This document shows, piece by piece, positions 1 to 8,302 of a stretch of DNA of 64,000 bases. The position numbers and the translations under genes were made by a program. The stretch's first letter is position 1, and each line of letters begins with the position of its first letter. The notes under the pieces are model-generated. The model searched no databases. It was given only the letters and a program-made list of their open reading frames with translations, and was not told the DNA's origin. Source of the stretch: Microseira sp041929235 (GTDB lineage Bacteria > Cyanobacteriota > Cyanobacteriia > Cyanobacteriales > Aerosakkonemataceae); assembly GCF_041929235.1 (NCBI RefSeq), contig NZ_JBHFNP010000036.1, positions 52,279 through 116,278 of the forward strand, read 5' to 3'.

Positions 1-293
1 AAAGGTGAAATCAAGCGAACGACTGCTCCCGTTGCCAAGCCAAAAATAAAGCCTTGATATTGATGCCAAATCGTTGCTAGATGGGTTTTGAGCGAACCCG
101 CATACACCTGTATTGTGGGGTGGGCATCTTGCCCGCCAGAGGCGTCAGTAAATCCAGTCAATGATTCCGGAATCCACAAGGTTGCACCTGTAGCTATAGT
201 CAGGGGCAAAAGCTTTTTGGCGGCGGTGGGGGTGGTAGCGATCGCGGCTAAGGGTTGGAAATCTTGAAACAACACAACTATAGATGGGTGCAA
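1..293 (-). CDS. cbiG: Cobalamin biosynthesis CbiG-like protein, N-terminal part (cut by window edge)
   Basis: The frame is open from a TTG at 291-293 down to base 1, with the C-terminus outside the window. The translation has LATGAVVRLISPL preceded by KTHLATIWHQYQGFIFGLA, which resembles the N-terminal domain of cobalt-precorrin-5A hydrolase (CbiG). That enzyme opens the ring lactone in anaerobic B12 synthesis, and in cyanobacteria it is often fused to CobJ. The start is uncertain because no ATG is in place; the GTG at 273-275 is an alternative. Residues about 51-60 are encoded by a dispersed repeat (114-142) that also occurs in intergenic DNA. The family call rests on the short visible part. 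Confidence 0.6.
   Translation of the reverse strand, partial: MHPSIVVLFQDFQPLAAIATTPTAAKKLLPLTIATGATLWIPESLTGFTDASGGQDAHPTIQVYAGSLKTHLATIWHQYQGFIFGLATGAVVRLISP
114..142. repeat. Dispersed GTGGGGTGGGCATCTTGCC repeat inside cbiG
   Basis: The core GTGGGGTGGGCATCTTGCC matches, in one orientation or the other, intergenic copies at about 4475-4508, 4519-4552, 4620-4645 and 18040-18067. Here it lies in frame within the cbiG coding sequence without causing a stop. Confidence 0.7.
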
Positions 294-595
294 GGATTTT
301 CTACTTCTCCCTTATTATCCAGCTTTTTGTATTTCTGAAGATAGATTGACTAAAAGTTAAATCCGTTCCTTTGGGTAGAAGCTTATCCCGATCTTCCGAC
401 AGAAGGCGACATGACTCTAATTATTTTACATTTCTTATAACAAGCAACACGGGTCTTTTTTACCGCTATTTACCTGAAGTTTATAGCGACTAAGTAAAGG
501 GTGCATATTTAAACAAGCTCTAGGGCAAGTGCTGAGATTTTGCCTCTAAACTTTGCTGTTTATTTTTTGCTTCAACCTCAACCAGGAATAAATTC
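294..595. other. Intergenic region between divergent genes
   Basis: About 300 bp separate the cbiG start on the minus strand from the plus-strand gene at 596. It should hold the promoters of both. It is AT-rich, and I could not identify a specific operator or riboswitch in it. Confidence 0.5.
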
Positions 596-1501
596 ATGAA
601 AAACAATCCACCCGCACAACTGGCGACTTTTTTAGGCAACCTCAGAAACGGTGTTTGGCTGATCGGGATTCCATCTTGGCTATTTGGAGTTACAGATAGA
701 ACAATTGCTGCCTTTGCAGATGGATACATATCTGCCATCGAATTAGCTCAATTATTCACAGCGGCATTCTTTTTATTGGGATGGTTATCTTTAAAACCAG
801 AGTCAAGTTTTAATATTAGCGATTTGGGTACAATAGCCAGCTATAAACCGGATTCTGACTTTAGGGAAATAACGCTCTATCGCGAACCAATTAGATTGAA
901 ACAGCGGCATATGATTAGCCAAGAATACGTTTTGCCTTTTTCATATGTCTGTCAAATCTATCATTTGTTGAACTTGAAGCATTTAGAACACGTCCACTAT
1001 TTTAGTTTGGGCAATTTGAGGATAATTCAAGTCACCGATTATCAGCCAACAGAAATAGGGGGAACGATCAAATTTCAAACCGTTTTAGATTCTTCCTTCA
1101 ATGCTTTGAGAATTTGGCGACAACCGATTGTAGAAGTTATCCTGATTTTGCACAATCCTTACACCGTTGAACTCAACATCCCGGTTTACAACGATAAGCG
1201 AATCGTCGTCATGTTTAACGTGGAACCGATAAGCGATAAAGAACACAAGTTGTTTATTGATATTTACAGCGACTTAAACTGGTTTAAACCCTTGTTGCAA
1301 ATACTCTTACACTTCGCCGCTTGTCTGACACTTTTTGAAGACTTGCCGTACTTGCAAAAACTAGCAGAAAGAACCGAACGCCTAGTTAATTTAAATGCGC
1401 TTCCAACTCACGAAACCATGTTACTCTTCAGAAGATTTGTTGAACTTTACGGTTCTTTCGCGAAACCTTCTTTACCAGCTAACACTATTGAATCTACATA
1501 A
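596..1501 (+). CDS. Hypothetical protein with N-terminal membrane segments
   Basis: A 301-residue protein that I do not recognise. Two hydrophobic stretches near the N-terminus (about residues 17-30 and 50-66, the latter FTAAFFLLGWLSL) suggest membrane anchoring. The rest looks like a soluble domain, with a further hydrophobic patch (LLQILLHFAACLTLF) near residue 235-250. The start follows an AGGAATAAATTC sequence that gives a usable ribosome binding site. The gene is followed 16 bp later by a near-perfect 35-bp palindrome that probably ends its transcript. Codon use looks like that of neighbouring genes. Confidence 0.7.
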   Translation: MKNNPPAQLATFLGNLRNGVWLIGIPSWLFGVTDRTIAAFADGYISAIELAQLFTAAFFLLGWLSLKPESSFNISDLGTIASYKPDSDFREITLYREPIRLKQRHMISQEYVLPFSYVCQIYHLLNLKHLEHVHYFSLGNLRIIQVTDYQPTEIGGTIKFQTVLDSSFNALRIWRQPIVEVILILHNPYTVELNIPVYNDKRIVVMFNVEPISDKEHKLFIDIYSDLNWFKPLLQILLHFAACLTLFEDLPYLQKLAERTERLVNLNALPTHETMLLFRRFVELYGSFAKPSLPANTIEST

Positions 1502-1517
1502 GTTTAGTTGGCAAATA

Positions 1518-1552
1518 TAGAATCCCGGTTTCTTAAAGAAACCGGGATTCTA
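1518..1552. terminator. 35-bp palindrome, likely bidirectional terminator
   Basis: Two 17-base arms (1518-1534 and 1536-1552) are perfectly complementary around one central A. The core is CCCGGTTTCTT, the same core found in the dispersed repeats elsewhere in the window. It begins 16 bp after the stop of the upstream gene, which favours a terminator. It may also be a fragment of a palindromic repeat family. Confidence 0.55.
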
Positions 1553-1596
1553 TAGCAGTTTAAAGTCCCCCTTTTCCAGGGGTATCTTCTACAGAA

Positions 1597-2029
1597 CTTA
1601 CGCAACTTATCTATATGTAGGGTGCGTTAACCCAGTGTAACGCACCATGTCCACTATATCTGGAGTTGCTGCGTAAGTCCTGTATGGTGTTATGGTGCGT
1701 TACCCTATCGCTAACGCACCCTACATCTAAAAACTATATGTAGGGTGCGTTAACCCAGTGTAACGCACCATGTCCACTATATCTGGAGTTGCTGCGTAAG
1801 TCCTGTATGGTGTTATGGTGCGTTACCCTATCGCTAACGCACCCTACATCTAAAAACTTTGCGTCAGTTATGGTACGTTACTGGAGTTGCTGCGTAATTC
1901 CTGTATGGTGTTATAGTGCGTTACCCTATCGCTAACGCACCCTACATCTAAAAACTTTGCATCAGTTATGGTGCGTTACGAAGAAAGCTAACGCACCCTA
2001 CATCTAAAAACTTTGCGTAAGTCCTGTTC
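1597..2029. repeat. Tandem and degenerate copies of a 123-bp hairpin-rich repeat
   Basis: Two near-identical units with a 123-bp period run from about 1617 to 1860, followed by shortened, diverged copies to about 2029. Each unit contains TAGGGTGCGTTA, its complement TAACGCACCCTA, and GCTGCGTAAGTCCTG. Single strands can therefore fold into long hairpins. No open reading frame crosses the array. Confidence 0.85.
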
Positions 2030-2122
2030 TAGTTAAAGTCCCCCTTGGCAAGGGGTATCTGATAGTTAAAGTCCCCCTTGGCAAGGGGGATTTAGGGGGA
2101 TCGATTCACAACCATAAAAGTA

Positions 2123-2317
2123 TTACTTGTCCGACCATATAGTCCAGGCAGAATACAAGTCCTCAGTGACAAATCTTTTCCTACCAGAATCTTCAGAAGC
2201 GACTAAAACTTTCAGCGTTGTCGTATAACCGCTATCGAGAATTTGGTGTCCGAAACCAATAACTTCACCAATCTCTCCAGTTTTTTGATTGCACAAGTAA
2301 TCGCCAATGCTAAACAT
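2123..2317 (-). CDS. Small conserved-looking hypothetical protein
   Basis: A 64-residue protein starting MFSIGDYLCNQKTGEIGEV. The early pattern of a hydrophobic residue, GD and KTGEIGEVIGFG, with alternating hydrophobics, looks like a small beta-barrel of the SH3/KOW type. That is inference only. The start ATG is preceded on the minus strand by a purine-rich GAAAGAGGCAAA sequence. It ends next to a run of AAAGTCCCCCTTGGCAAGGGG repeats (about 2033-2100). I do not recognise a named family. A larger overlapping frame at 2212-2475 looks like a shadow. Confidence 0.55.
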   Translation of the reverse strand: MFSIGDYLCNQKTGEIGEVIGFGHQILDSGYTTTLKVLVASEDSGRKRFVTEDLYSAWTIWSDK

Positions 2318-2452
2318 AATTTTGCCTCTTTCACTTGATTTTTTTCAGCGGTTTTTTTATATTTAACCGCAGCTTTAACAATACCTACCTCTGACTTTAG
2401 AGTGTTTTTACCTTTACCAAAGTAAGTATGTTGGATTGAGGTGGTATCGCTA

Positions 2453-4393
2453 CTACCAACTAACCCGAAGCCCATGTTTCTTCAAGTGTTGATGCAACTT
2501 CGGCATCAACTTTTTCGGCACAATTTCTGCAGGCGTCAAATTTGGTTGAGGTTGCTTAATTAACCACGCCGCAGTCCCCCCCGCCGCCGCGCCGAAAGTC
2601 CATTCTCCGTAATGAAGCCGAGTAGCGGCATTAACAATATGACTAACAGCAATACCCTTACCACCAATCAGTAAATTATCAACTCCCTGGGGTATCAAAG
2701 CTTCTAAAGGAATGTAGATAGGATGGACAAAATCTTCTTGAACGCCAGCACTAACAGCTTCCCAAGGGTTATGCCAATTGCGGTACATGCAACCCTGAAT
2801 ATCCACATCGTAGTGAGTCACCGCCACAGCAGTCGGATTAAATTTGCGTCCCCCCTGCATATCATTTCTCACATCAGGTTCGCGAATCATAAACTCAGTT
2901 TGCCCGTAAGCACTGCGTCCCAAAATTCGCCGTCCTTCCCGGATATAAGGCATCATACTTAAACCGGAAACCGTACCCATTGGCGAATCGGAACCTGATA
3001 GCTGGGCGAGGGGAAACTTAGGATTGCTTTGAGTTTCCATCACCCATTCTGAAAATAGCAGCGCCCGTTCTTCTGCGTGGCGCAGCGCACTTAAAGAAAG
3101 TCCCCCCATCCAATTTTGATATTGCCCGGTTTGAATCAGCCTTTCCTCAGTCAAAAGCAAGGGAGGATTCATCCAATTCCAGTTATTACCGAACACCCAA
3201 TTTACCATTGCCATATCCCCCGGTACTGGAGTGCCAGTAAACCGCCCATCGTTTCCCAGACTGACAATGCGCCTATACTTAAAAAAGCTGCGACCTTCAA
3301 ACATGGAATACCCTTTTAAATAAAATTCCCGGTGATGTTCTCTTCTGGAATATTCCGGTTTAATTTGATTTAAAGTCTTTAAACTTGCCTTGTCATCATT
3401 TTTAATTGTAAGTACAAAAGGAAACGTAAATGCCTGCGTACATTCGGGATTACTTTTTGCCGGTGCGTGCTTTTCACCCGTAATTGCCTTTGCTTCCGAA
3501 CCCAAGCTATAGGGAACCCGCGCCCATGCCATTAACTCGCCCGTATCCGTCGCATCAATCACAATTAACCTTTTCCCTGGAGGTGCTTCTAAACGCAGCG
3601 GTACTTTCTCAAATTCCGGATTTGGCGACCAAGAATACCAGTCATCTAATTCTTGGGAGGGGCGACCTTTAGGGACATAATCGGGACTGCGGGGAATGCG
3701 TTGCACGGCATAAATCGCCGTAATAAAACGACCTGTAGAATCAAATTCGGCACCTTTAAAAGCAGTAGAAGTTTCCCAACGACTACCGCCTGCAAATTTA
3801 ACCGATGATTCTAGCAATTGTTTGGCTGCCATTGCCCCTACTTTAGGAGGAAAGCAAAGCCGCCCCACCCAACAACTATTGATATCGTCAACGGCTAATT
3901 TTTTAGTTTGTTTAGCCCAAGCAGGCAGTTTAACGGGTTGCTTTCTAATTAATCCCTTAAAATCTTTCCAGTTTTGGGAAAAATTATTCTTGGTCATCAT
4001 TGTGACCGACTCATCGATGGCAGACACGCCTTGAGAACTAATTTGTCCGCCCAACCAAGGAGTTAATTCAATCAAACAAGTTTTTGCCTTAGATTTCATT
4101 GCCACAGATGCTGCTGCAACTCCCCCCAAAGAACCTCCAACTACAATCACTTCGCATTGCCAAACCTGTTTAGCCGTAGGAAGAGGCGATAACTGAGGTC
4201 TGCCATTGGGTAACAATTCTAAACTTGTGGTTAAATTCTCCTGGGTTTGCTGTTCATCTTCAGCAGATTTCCAGTTGAGGAGGGAGACTTGCGAACCATT
4301 GTTTAAAGCACCCAGTACGAGTGCCGCGCTACCTGCAAACAGAAAGATAAAGGTGAGTATTCGCAAAATTTTTTTTCGGGGTGATTGCTGCAT
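2453..4393 (-). CDS. FAD-dependent oxidoreductase (FAD_oxidored family)
   Basis: A 646-residue protein. An N-terminal hydrophobic segment (about residues 8-29) looks like a signal anchor, so the enzyme is probably exported or membrane-tethered. A dinucleotide-binding motif VVGGSLGGVAAASVA starts near residue 84, followed by LIELTPWLGGQISSQGVSA, typical of the FAD_oxidored family (FAD-dependent proteins with a GG-rich flavin pocket). VIDATDTGELMAWA and a C-terminal LLIGGKGIAVSHIVNAATR complete the flavin fold. The substrate cannot be told from sequence. It stands alone on the minus strand, 60 bp from any other clear coding unit. Confidence 0.8.
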   Translation of the reverse strand: MQQSPRKKILRILTFIFLFAGSAALVLGALNNGSQVSLLNWKSAEDEQQTQENLTTSLELLPNGRPQLSPLPTAKQVWQCEVIVVGGSLGGVAAASVAMKSKAKTCLIELTPWLGGQISSQGVSAIDESVTMMTKNNFSQNWKDFKGLIRKQPVKLPAWAKQTKKLAVDDINSCWVGRLCFPPKVGAMAAKQLLESSVKFAGGSRWETSTAFKGAEFDSTGRFITAIYAVQRIPRSPDYVPKGRPSQELDDWYSWSPNPEFEKVPLRLEAPPGKRLIVIDATDTGELMAWARVPYSLGSEAKAITGEKHAPAKSNPECTQAFTFPFVLTIKNDDKASLKTLNQIKPEYSRREHHREFYLKGYSMFEGRSFFKYRRIVSLGNDGRFTGTPVPGDMAMVNWVFGNNWNWMNPPLLLTEERLIQTGQYQNWMGGLSLSALRHAEERALLFSEWVMETQSNPKFPLAQLSGSDSPMGTVSGLSMMPYIREGRRILGRSAYGQTEFMIREPDVRNDMQGGRKFNPTAVAVTHYDVDIQGCMYRNWHNPWEAVSAGVQEDFVHPIYIPLEALIPQGVDNLLIGGKGIAVSHIVNAATRLHYGEWTFGAAAGGTAAWLIKQPQPNLTPAEIVPKKLMPKLHQHLKKHGLRVSW

Positions 4394-4474
4394 AGTTAGG
4401 GAGAGGTAGAAGGACGAGGGAGAGGGGAGTCATTAGACTTCTTGTCTCTTCCTTTTGAGCAAAATTGTTTTTTG

Positions 4475-4552
4475 GGCAGGCAAGATGCCTACCCCACAAA
4501 ACAAGGCATCTTCTGTTTGGGCAGGCAAGATGCCTACCCCACAAAACAAGGC
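4475..4552. repeat. Two direct copies of a GGGCAGGCAAGATGCCTACC repeat
   Basis: Two copies, at about 4475-4508 and 4519-4552, lie in the gap between ndhB and the oxidoreductase. A third, inverted copy is at about 4620-4645. All belong to the same dispersed family as 114-142. The remainder of this 380-bp gap consists of AATTACCAATTACC runs and a terminator. Confidence 0.75.
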
Positions 4553-4718
4553 AAATGTTAAAAGATAAAAGCAAAAAGTAAGGAGGTTCAACTTTTAATT
4601 TTTGCTTTTTTACTTTTCTTGTGGGGTGGGCATCCTGCCTGCCCCAGGTGTTTTGCCAACACGTCTATTCTTCCATGAAAAATTACCAATTACCAATTAC
4701 CCATTACCATATACCTTG

Positions 4719-4752
4719 AAAAAAACGCCTGACAGCAAAGTCAGACGTTTTT
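4719..4752 (-). terminator. Intrinsic terminator of ndhB
   Basis: On the minus strand AAAACGTCTGAC and GTCAGGCGTTTT form a 12-bp stem around a 6-base loop, followed by a T run. It lies 26 bp past the ndhB stop, in the right orientation for a rho-independent terminator. Confidence 0.8.
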
Positions 4753-4777
4753 ATCTAATATCCTGCTTACAGACTGA

Positions 4778-6352
4778 TTAATTGCGTTGAGTCTGCTGCA
4801 AAACCTGAGTTGTCGAGATTGGCGTTGGGGATTGGACTTGTACGATCGCACTCTGTAACATGGGTGTACGCGCGATCGCACTGTTCGACAAGCTAAACAG
4901 CGGGTTCGATAATATACCCGCAATCGAAGTAGCAATTACTGTCAGCACCAAACCGACTTGCAAAGGTCGCATTCCGGGCAAATTCCAGCTAATTTCTGGA
5001 TAATTCTTGACCGTATCGGACATTTCGTGAGGTTCTTTGACCACCATCATCTTGACGACGCGGATGTAGTAGTAAATCGATACCACGCTTGTCAGTAACC
5101 CCAACAGCACTAAGCCGTAGAGTCCAGCTTGCCAACCTGCCCAGAACAGGTAAAGCTTACCAAAGAACCCAGCCAGGGGCGGAATGCCACCCAAGGACAG
5201 CAGACAAATACTGAGTCCCAAAGTCAGGAGGGGGTCTTTTTGATACAAACCGGAGTATTCGCTAATTTGGTCGGTTCCCGTCCGCAGGGTGAACAGAATT
5301 ACGCAAATAAAGCCGCCCAGGTTCATGAATAGGTAAACCAGCATGTAAAATATCATACTGGAGTATCCGGCTTCGGTTCCCGCGATCAAGCCAATCATGA
5401 CGAAACCAGCTTGGGCGATGGAAGAATAGGCTAACAGCCGTTTCATGCTGGTTTGGGCGAGGGCTACTACGTTACCCAAAATCATGCTGAGGATAGCGAG
5501 GGCTGTAAACACAAACCGCCACTCGTCGGCGACTAGGGGGAAAGCGGTGACTAACAAACGGATGGCGAGGGCGAAGCCAGCGGCTTTGGAACCGACGGAT
5601 AAAAATGCTACAACAGGTGTAGGTGAACCTTCGTAAACGTCTGGCGTCCACTGGTGGAAGGGAACCGCAGAGAGTTTGAAGGCGACGCCCGCGATCGCAA
5701 ACACTAACGCAATCACCAAACCAAGGGAACCAGTACCGTTAGCGCTGGCGATACCGCGCGCGATCGCCCCTAACTGAGTTTCGCCGCCGGATAATCCGTA
5801 CAGCAGGGAAACCCCATACAGAAACACCGCCGAACTCGATGCCCCAATCAGCAGGTATTTCAACGCGGCTTCATTCGAGCGAGGGTCGCGCTTGGTGTAA
5901 CCTGTGAGCAGGTAAGAAGAGATACTCAGCGTCTCCAGGGAAACAAAAATAGTCACCAGTTCATCTGCGCCTGACAGGAACATACCCCCAAGGGTGGCGG
6001 TGAGCAAAATTCCGATAAATTCCGCTAGGGAAGTTCCCGTTTGTTCGACATAGCGGATCGACATCAAAATGGTGACGGCAGCAGACAGGGCGATGATACC
6101 GCGAAAAACAACGCTGAGGGCATCGCCGTTAAAGCCACCTAAAAACGAGATCGGGTTAGAGATATCCCATTGAAAGTATAGGGCGACAACAGCGGCTAGA
6201 AGACCTGCGATCGCTGCGTAGGGTAACCAGCGCGACGCCGTCCGACCGACAATTAAGTCACCCAGTACGACGAAGAGAATCGTTATCAGGACGATACTCT
6301 CTGGCAAAATTGTTCCAGCATTCAACTGGGCTGCGAGTTCAGCAAAGCTCAT
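4778..6352 (-). CDS. ndhB: NAD(P)H-quinone oxidoreductase subunit 2 (NdhB)
   Basis: A 524-residue, strongly hydrophobic protein with about fourteen membrane segments and the proton-translocating antiporter-like core. Recognisable stretches include FVSLETLSISSYLLTGY, SNEAALKYLLIGASSSA and FHQWTPDVYEGSPTPVVAF (VPFHQWTPD is diagnostic). NdhB is a membrane-arm subunit of the cyanobacterial NDH-1 complexes, which act in respiration, cyclic electron flow and CO2 uptake at the thylakoid. Length is normal for the family and no lesion is seen. It is monocistronic, with its own terminator just downstream. Confidence 0.97.
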   Translation of the reverse strand: MSFAELAAQLNAGTILPESIVLITILFVVLGDLIVGRTASRWLPYAAIAGLLAAVVALYFQWDISNPISFLGGFNGDALSVVFRGIIALSAAVTILMSIRYVEQTGTSLAEFIGILLTATLGGMFLSGADELVTIFVSLETLSISSYLLTGYTKRDPRSNEAALKYLLIGASSSAVFLYGVSLLYGLSGGETQLGAIARGIASANGTGSLGLVIALVFAIAGVAFKLSAVPFHQWTPDVYEGSPTPVVAFLSVGSKAAGFALAIRLLVTAFPLVADEWRFVFTALAILSMILGNVVALAQTSMKRLLAYSSIAQAGFVMIGLIAGTEAGYSSMIFYMLVYLFMNLGGFICVILFTLRTGTDQISEYSGLYQKDPLLTLGLSICLLSLGGIPPLAGFFGKLYLFWAGWQAGLYGLVLLGLLTSVVSIYYYIRVVKMMVVKEPHEMSDTVKNYPEISWNLPGMRPLQVGLVLTVIATSIAGILSNPLFSLSNSAIARTPMLQSAIVQVQSPTPISTTQVLQQTQRN

Positions 6353-6574
6353 AGAACCTATAAGTATTGGGGATTAGGCATAGAGTCACCGGACACTATT
6401 TATAATATTGTGTTCTGGGTTACTTGCGCTCAAGCTGTGTCAGGGAATACGCTTCGTTATATCGTTTCCGTTTGTGCCTGAATGAATAAACCGCTCCAGG
6501 CGCAGAGGACGCAGAGGAAGAGAAGAGATTAGTAATTCAGATGCAAACGGATTTGATATTACACCCTTATGCTT

Positions 6575-6994
6575 CTAAGATCGCCAGTTATCCAGCTTTA
6601 AACTATAACCCACAGCTTGAATCCTTTGATAGTGGGATATATTGCCGGTAATTAAGATTAAATCGCGATCGATTGCAGTTGCAGCAATTATAGAATCGGC
6701 TAAACCAATTGGTTGTCCCGTGCGTTCCAAATCTCCATAAATACGTCCTGCTAATTCGGCAATAGAAGTGTTTACTGGCAAAACTTCCATTGGGACAAGA
6801 TCTGCCAAAAACTTGGTAATAGCTGCTTCTTGTTGACGCTTACGCCATCCTTTAATTACTTCCGTAACTGTTACAACCGAGATTGTAAAGTGACTGAAAG
6901 CTGCTGTATAAGCAGTTGCCCTAGCGACGACCTGCTGATTTATCCGTTTGCGGCTTTCAGAAAGAATATCCGTATCAAGTAGTGCTTTGTCCAA
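6575..6994 (-). CDS. PIN-domain toxin, VapC-like
   Basis: A 139-residue protein with the PIN fold. LLDTDILSE carries the first aspartates, VVTVTEVIKGW carries the conserved glutamate, and IGLADSIIAATAIDRDLILITGN carries the distal aspartates. These are the metal-binding acidic residues of VapC-type ribonucleases, which cut tRNA or rRNA. Its start overlaps the end of the upstream antitoxin gene by 20 bp, the usual toxin-antitoxin arrangement and a sign of translational coupling. The catalytic set appears complete. Confidence 0.88.
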   Translation of the reverse strand: MDKALLDTDILSESRKRINQQVVARATAYTAAFSHFTISVVTVTEVIKGWRKRQQEAAITKFLADLVPMEVLPVNTSIAELAGRIYGDLERTGQPIGLADSIIAATAIDRDLILITGNISHYQRIQAVGYSLKLDNWRS

Positions 6995-7229
6995 ATTTTT
7001 GATTCAATGGGTGTGCGGCTCGATCTCTCATAATATCAGCTAGGATCTCATCTACCAATTCGGCTTCATCCTCCCATCCCCCTATAAGAGGATAATTTGC
7101 AGCTTCGGCGATTGAAAATTGCTCAATCGCCGAAGCAATCAGTTCATCCAAGCTACAGTGCTTCCACTTGGTCATCCACTGTGCTTTCTCCAATATTTTT
7201 TCGTCCATTTCAATTTCAATTTTGGTCAT
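6975..7229 (-). CDS. Antitoxin partner of the PIN toxin
   Basis: An 84-residue acidic protein starting MTKIEIEMDEKILEKAQWMT, with a short beta strand and helices like a ribbon-helix-helix DNA-binding head and an acidic toxin-binding tail. I chose the start at 7229 because residues before it (an extension to 7313 is open) do not resemble an antitoxin and overlap the neighbouring pseudogene. It lies directly upstream of, and overlaps, the PIN-toxin gene. It probably neutralises the toxin and represses the pair; no operator was identified. Confidence 0.75.
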   Translation of the reverse strand: MTKIEIEMDEKILEKAQWMTKWKHCSLDELIASAIEQFSIAEAANYPLIGGWEDEAELVDEILADIMRDRAAHPLNQKFGQSTT

Positions 7230-7273
7230 GTTGCTGATTCTATCTCCATTCCTAGCGATCATTTTAGCATTTT

Positions 7274-7788
7274 CTAAGTTTGTACCGAAAATTCCTCTGG
7301 TTCGATGCCCCAATTTACCCAGCGAATTGCTTCCCTCGCGGATTGCATATCAGGTGGAACGCGCAAAGCGTGAATATGTCCCGTACTGGGACAAGTCATC
7401 TTTAACAGATAAATTAACTCACCATCTACTTCTTTATCTATTTTCAATAACGTATATTCCCGCCTAGTATCTAATTCAGTAGCTTGCAATTATTGACAAA
7501 TTCTACCGTAACCAATTCCTTGAATTAACACTTGCCGCAATTCGGCGTTTTTCTCTGCTAAAATCCATTCAGCTTGCCACTGGTGCGGGTGCAGTTTTCC
7601 ATATGCTTCGGGTATGGTAACACCGTGGTAGGCATACAGGCTATAGCCATCAGCCAATTGAATTGCGGGCGCGCCTTCTGCGTGGAGTCGCTGTTGGTTA
7701 TCAAACGAGATGATCCGGGGGCGATCGCTCTCCATTTCTCCACAATAATTGCAATCTGTGCTGCTTGTTTTGGCGTCAATGTTTCCAT
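7274..7788 (-). pseudogene. DUF6745-type gene with internal deletion and in-frame stop
   Basis: The first 24 residues (METLTPKQAAQIAI then EKWRAIA) match the start of cyanobacterial DUF6745 proteins. The reading then passes out of frame into the family's C-terminal end: FDNQQRLHAEGAPAIQLADG, YHGVTIPEAYGKLHPHQWQ, RQVLIQGIGYGRICQ. After CAA comes TAA (7490-7492), and the same frame continues with LQATELDTRREYTLLKID to EEFSVQT at 7274. Members I recall read QELQATELD here, so a GAA-to-TAA change is likely. Several hundred central residues are missing, and the junction lies in GCGATCGC at 7721-7728. The gene cannot make its normal product. Confidence 0.8.
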
Positions 7789-7799
7789 CTGATGTCACC

Positions 7800-8302
7800 T
7801 CCCGTCTGGTAAGCTTACCCTGCTTGCGTCAACTTTTCCCTGTAAATCATCATTGCTGGTTTTATATTACAGTCATAATACAAAAGCGAGTCTCGTAGGG
7901 AGTCGTAGTTAGGGAATCTGAAGAAAAAGTAGAGAGCGATCGCATCGAAGCTTTTCCCGGTATAAAAGAATAAGCTGGGTTAGCGCTACTCGCTCGGTGT
8001 GCCAATCTCAAGCAAGCGCATCTCAAGATTTGACACAATCATCAGGAAAAAATCCACGCGCAGCGAATCCAACCGGGCAAACCTCGATCCCCATCCATCA
8101 ACGCTAAGTTAAAAATTGAGATAGCCTGACAATAAGAGAGCGATGTGCCGACCGCACGAATCCGCGCATCCGCAATGCTGAGCGAACGCGATCGCGCCTC
8201 TGGGAAGCACCAGCATCCCTCCCAAGCAACCCACCCTCTTGACAAGTTGCACAAATTCTCTAAATTAGACAAGCTAGCTGAACTGCTATTGTTGAAGTTC
8301 CC
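7800..8302. other. Gene-poor stretch upstream of topA
   Basis: About 500 bp with HIP1 octamers (for example at 7938-7945) but no convincing coding frame. Short frames at 8042-8272 and 8145-8381 look like chance. The topA promoter should lie here, but I cannot point to it. Confidence 0.5.

Noticed and set aside
2212..2475. 87-codon frame overlapping two minus-strand genes
   Set aside because: It overlaps both better-supported genes in another frame and has no recognisable features.
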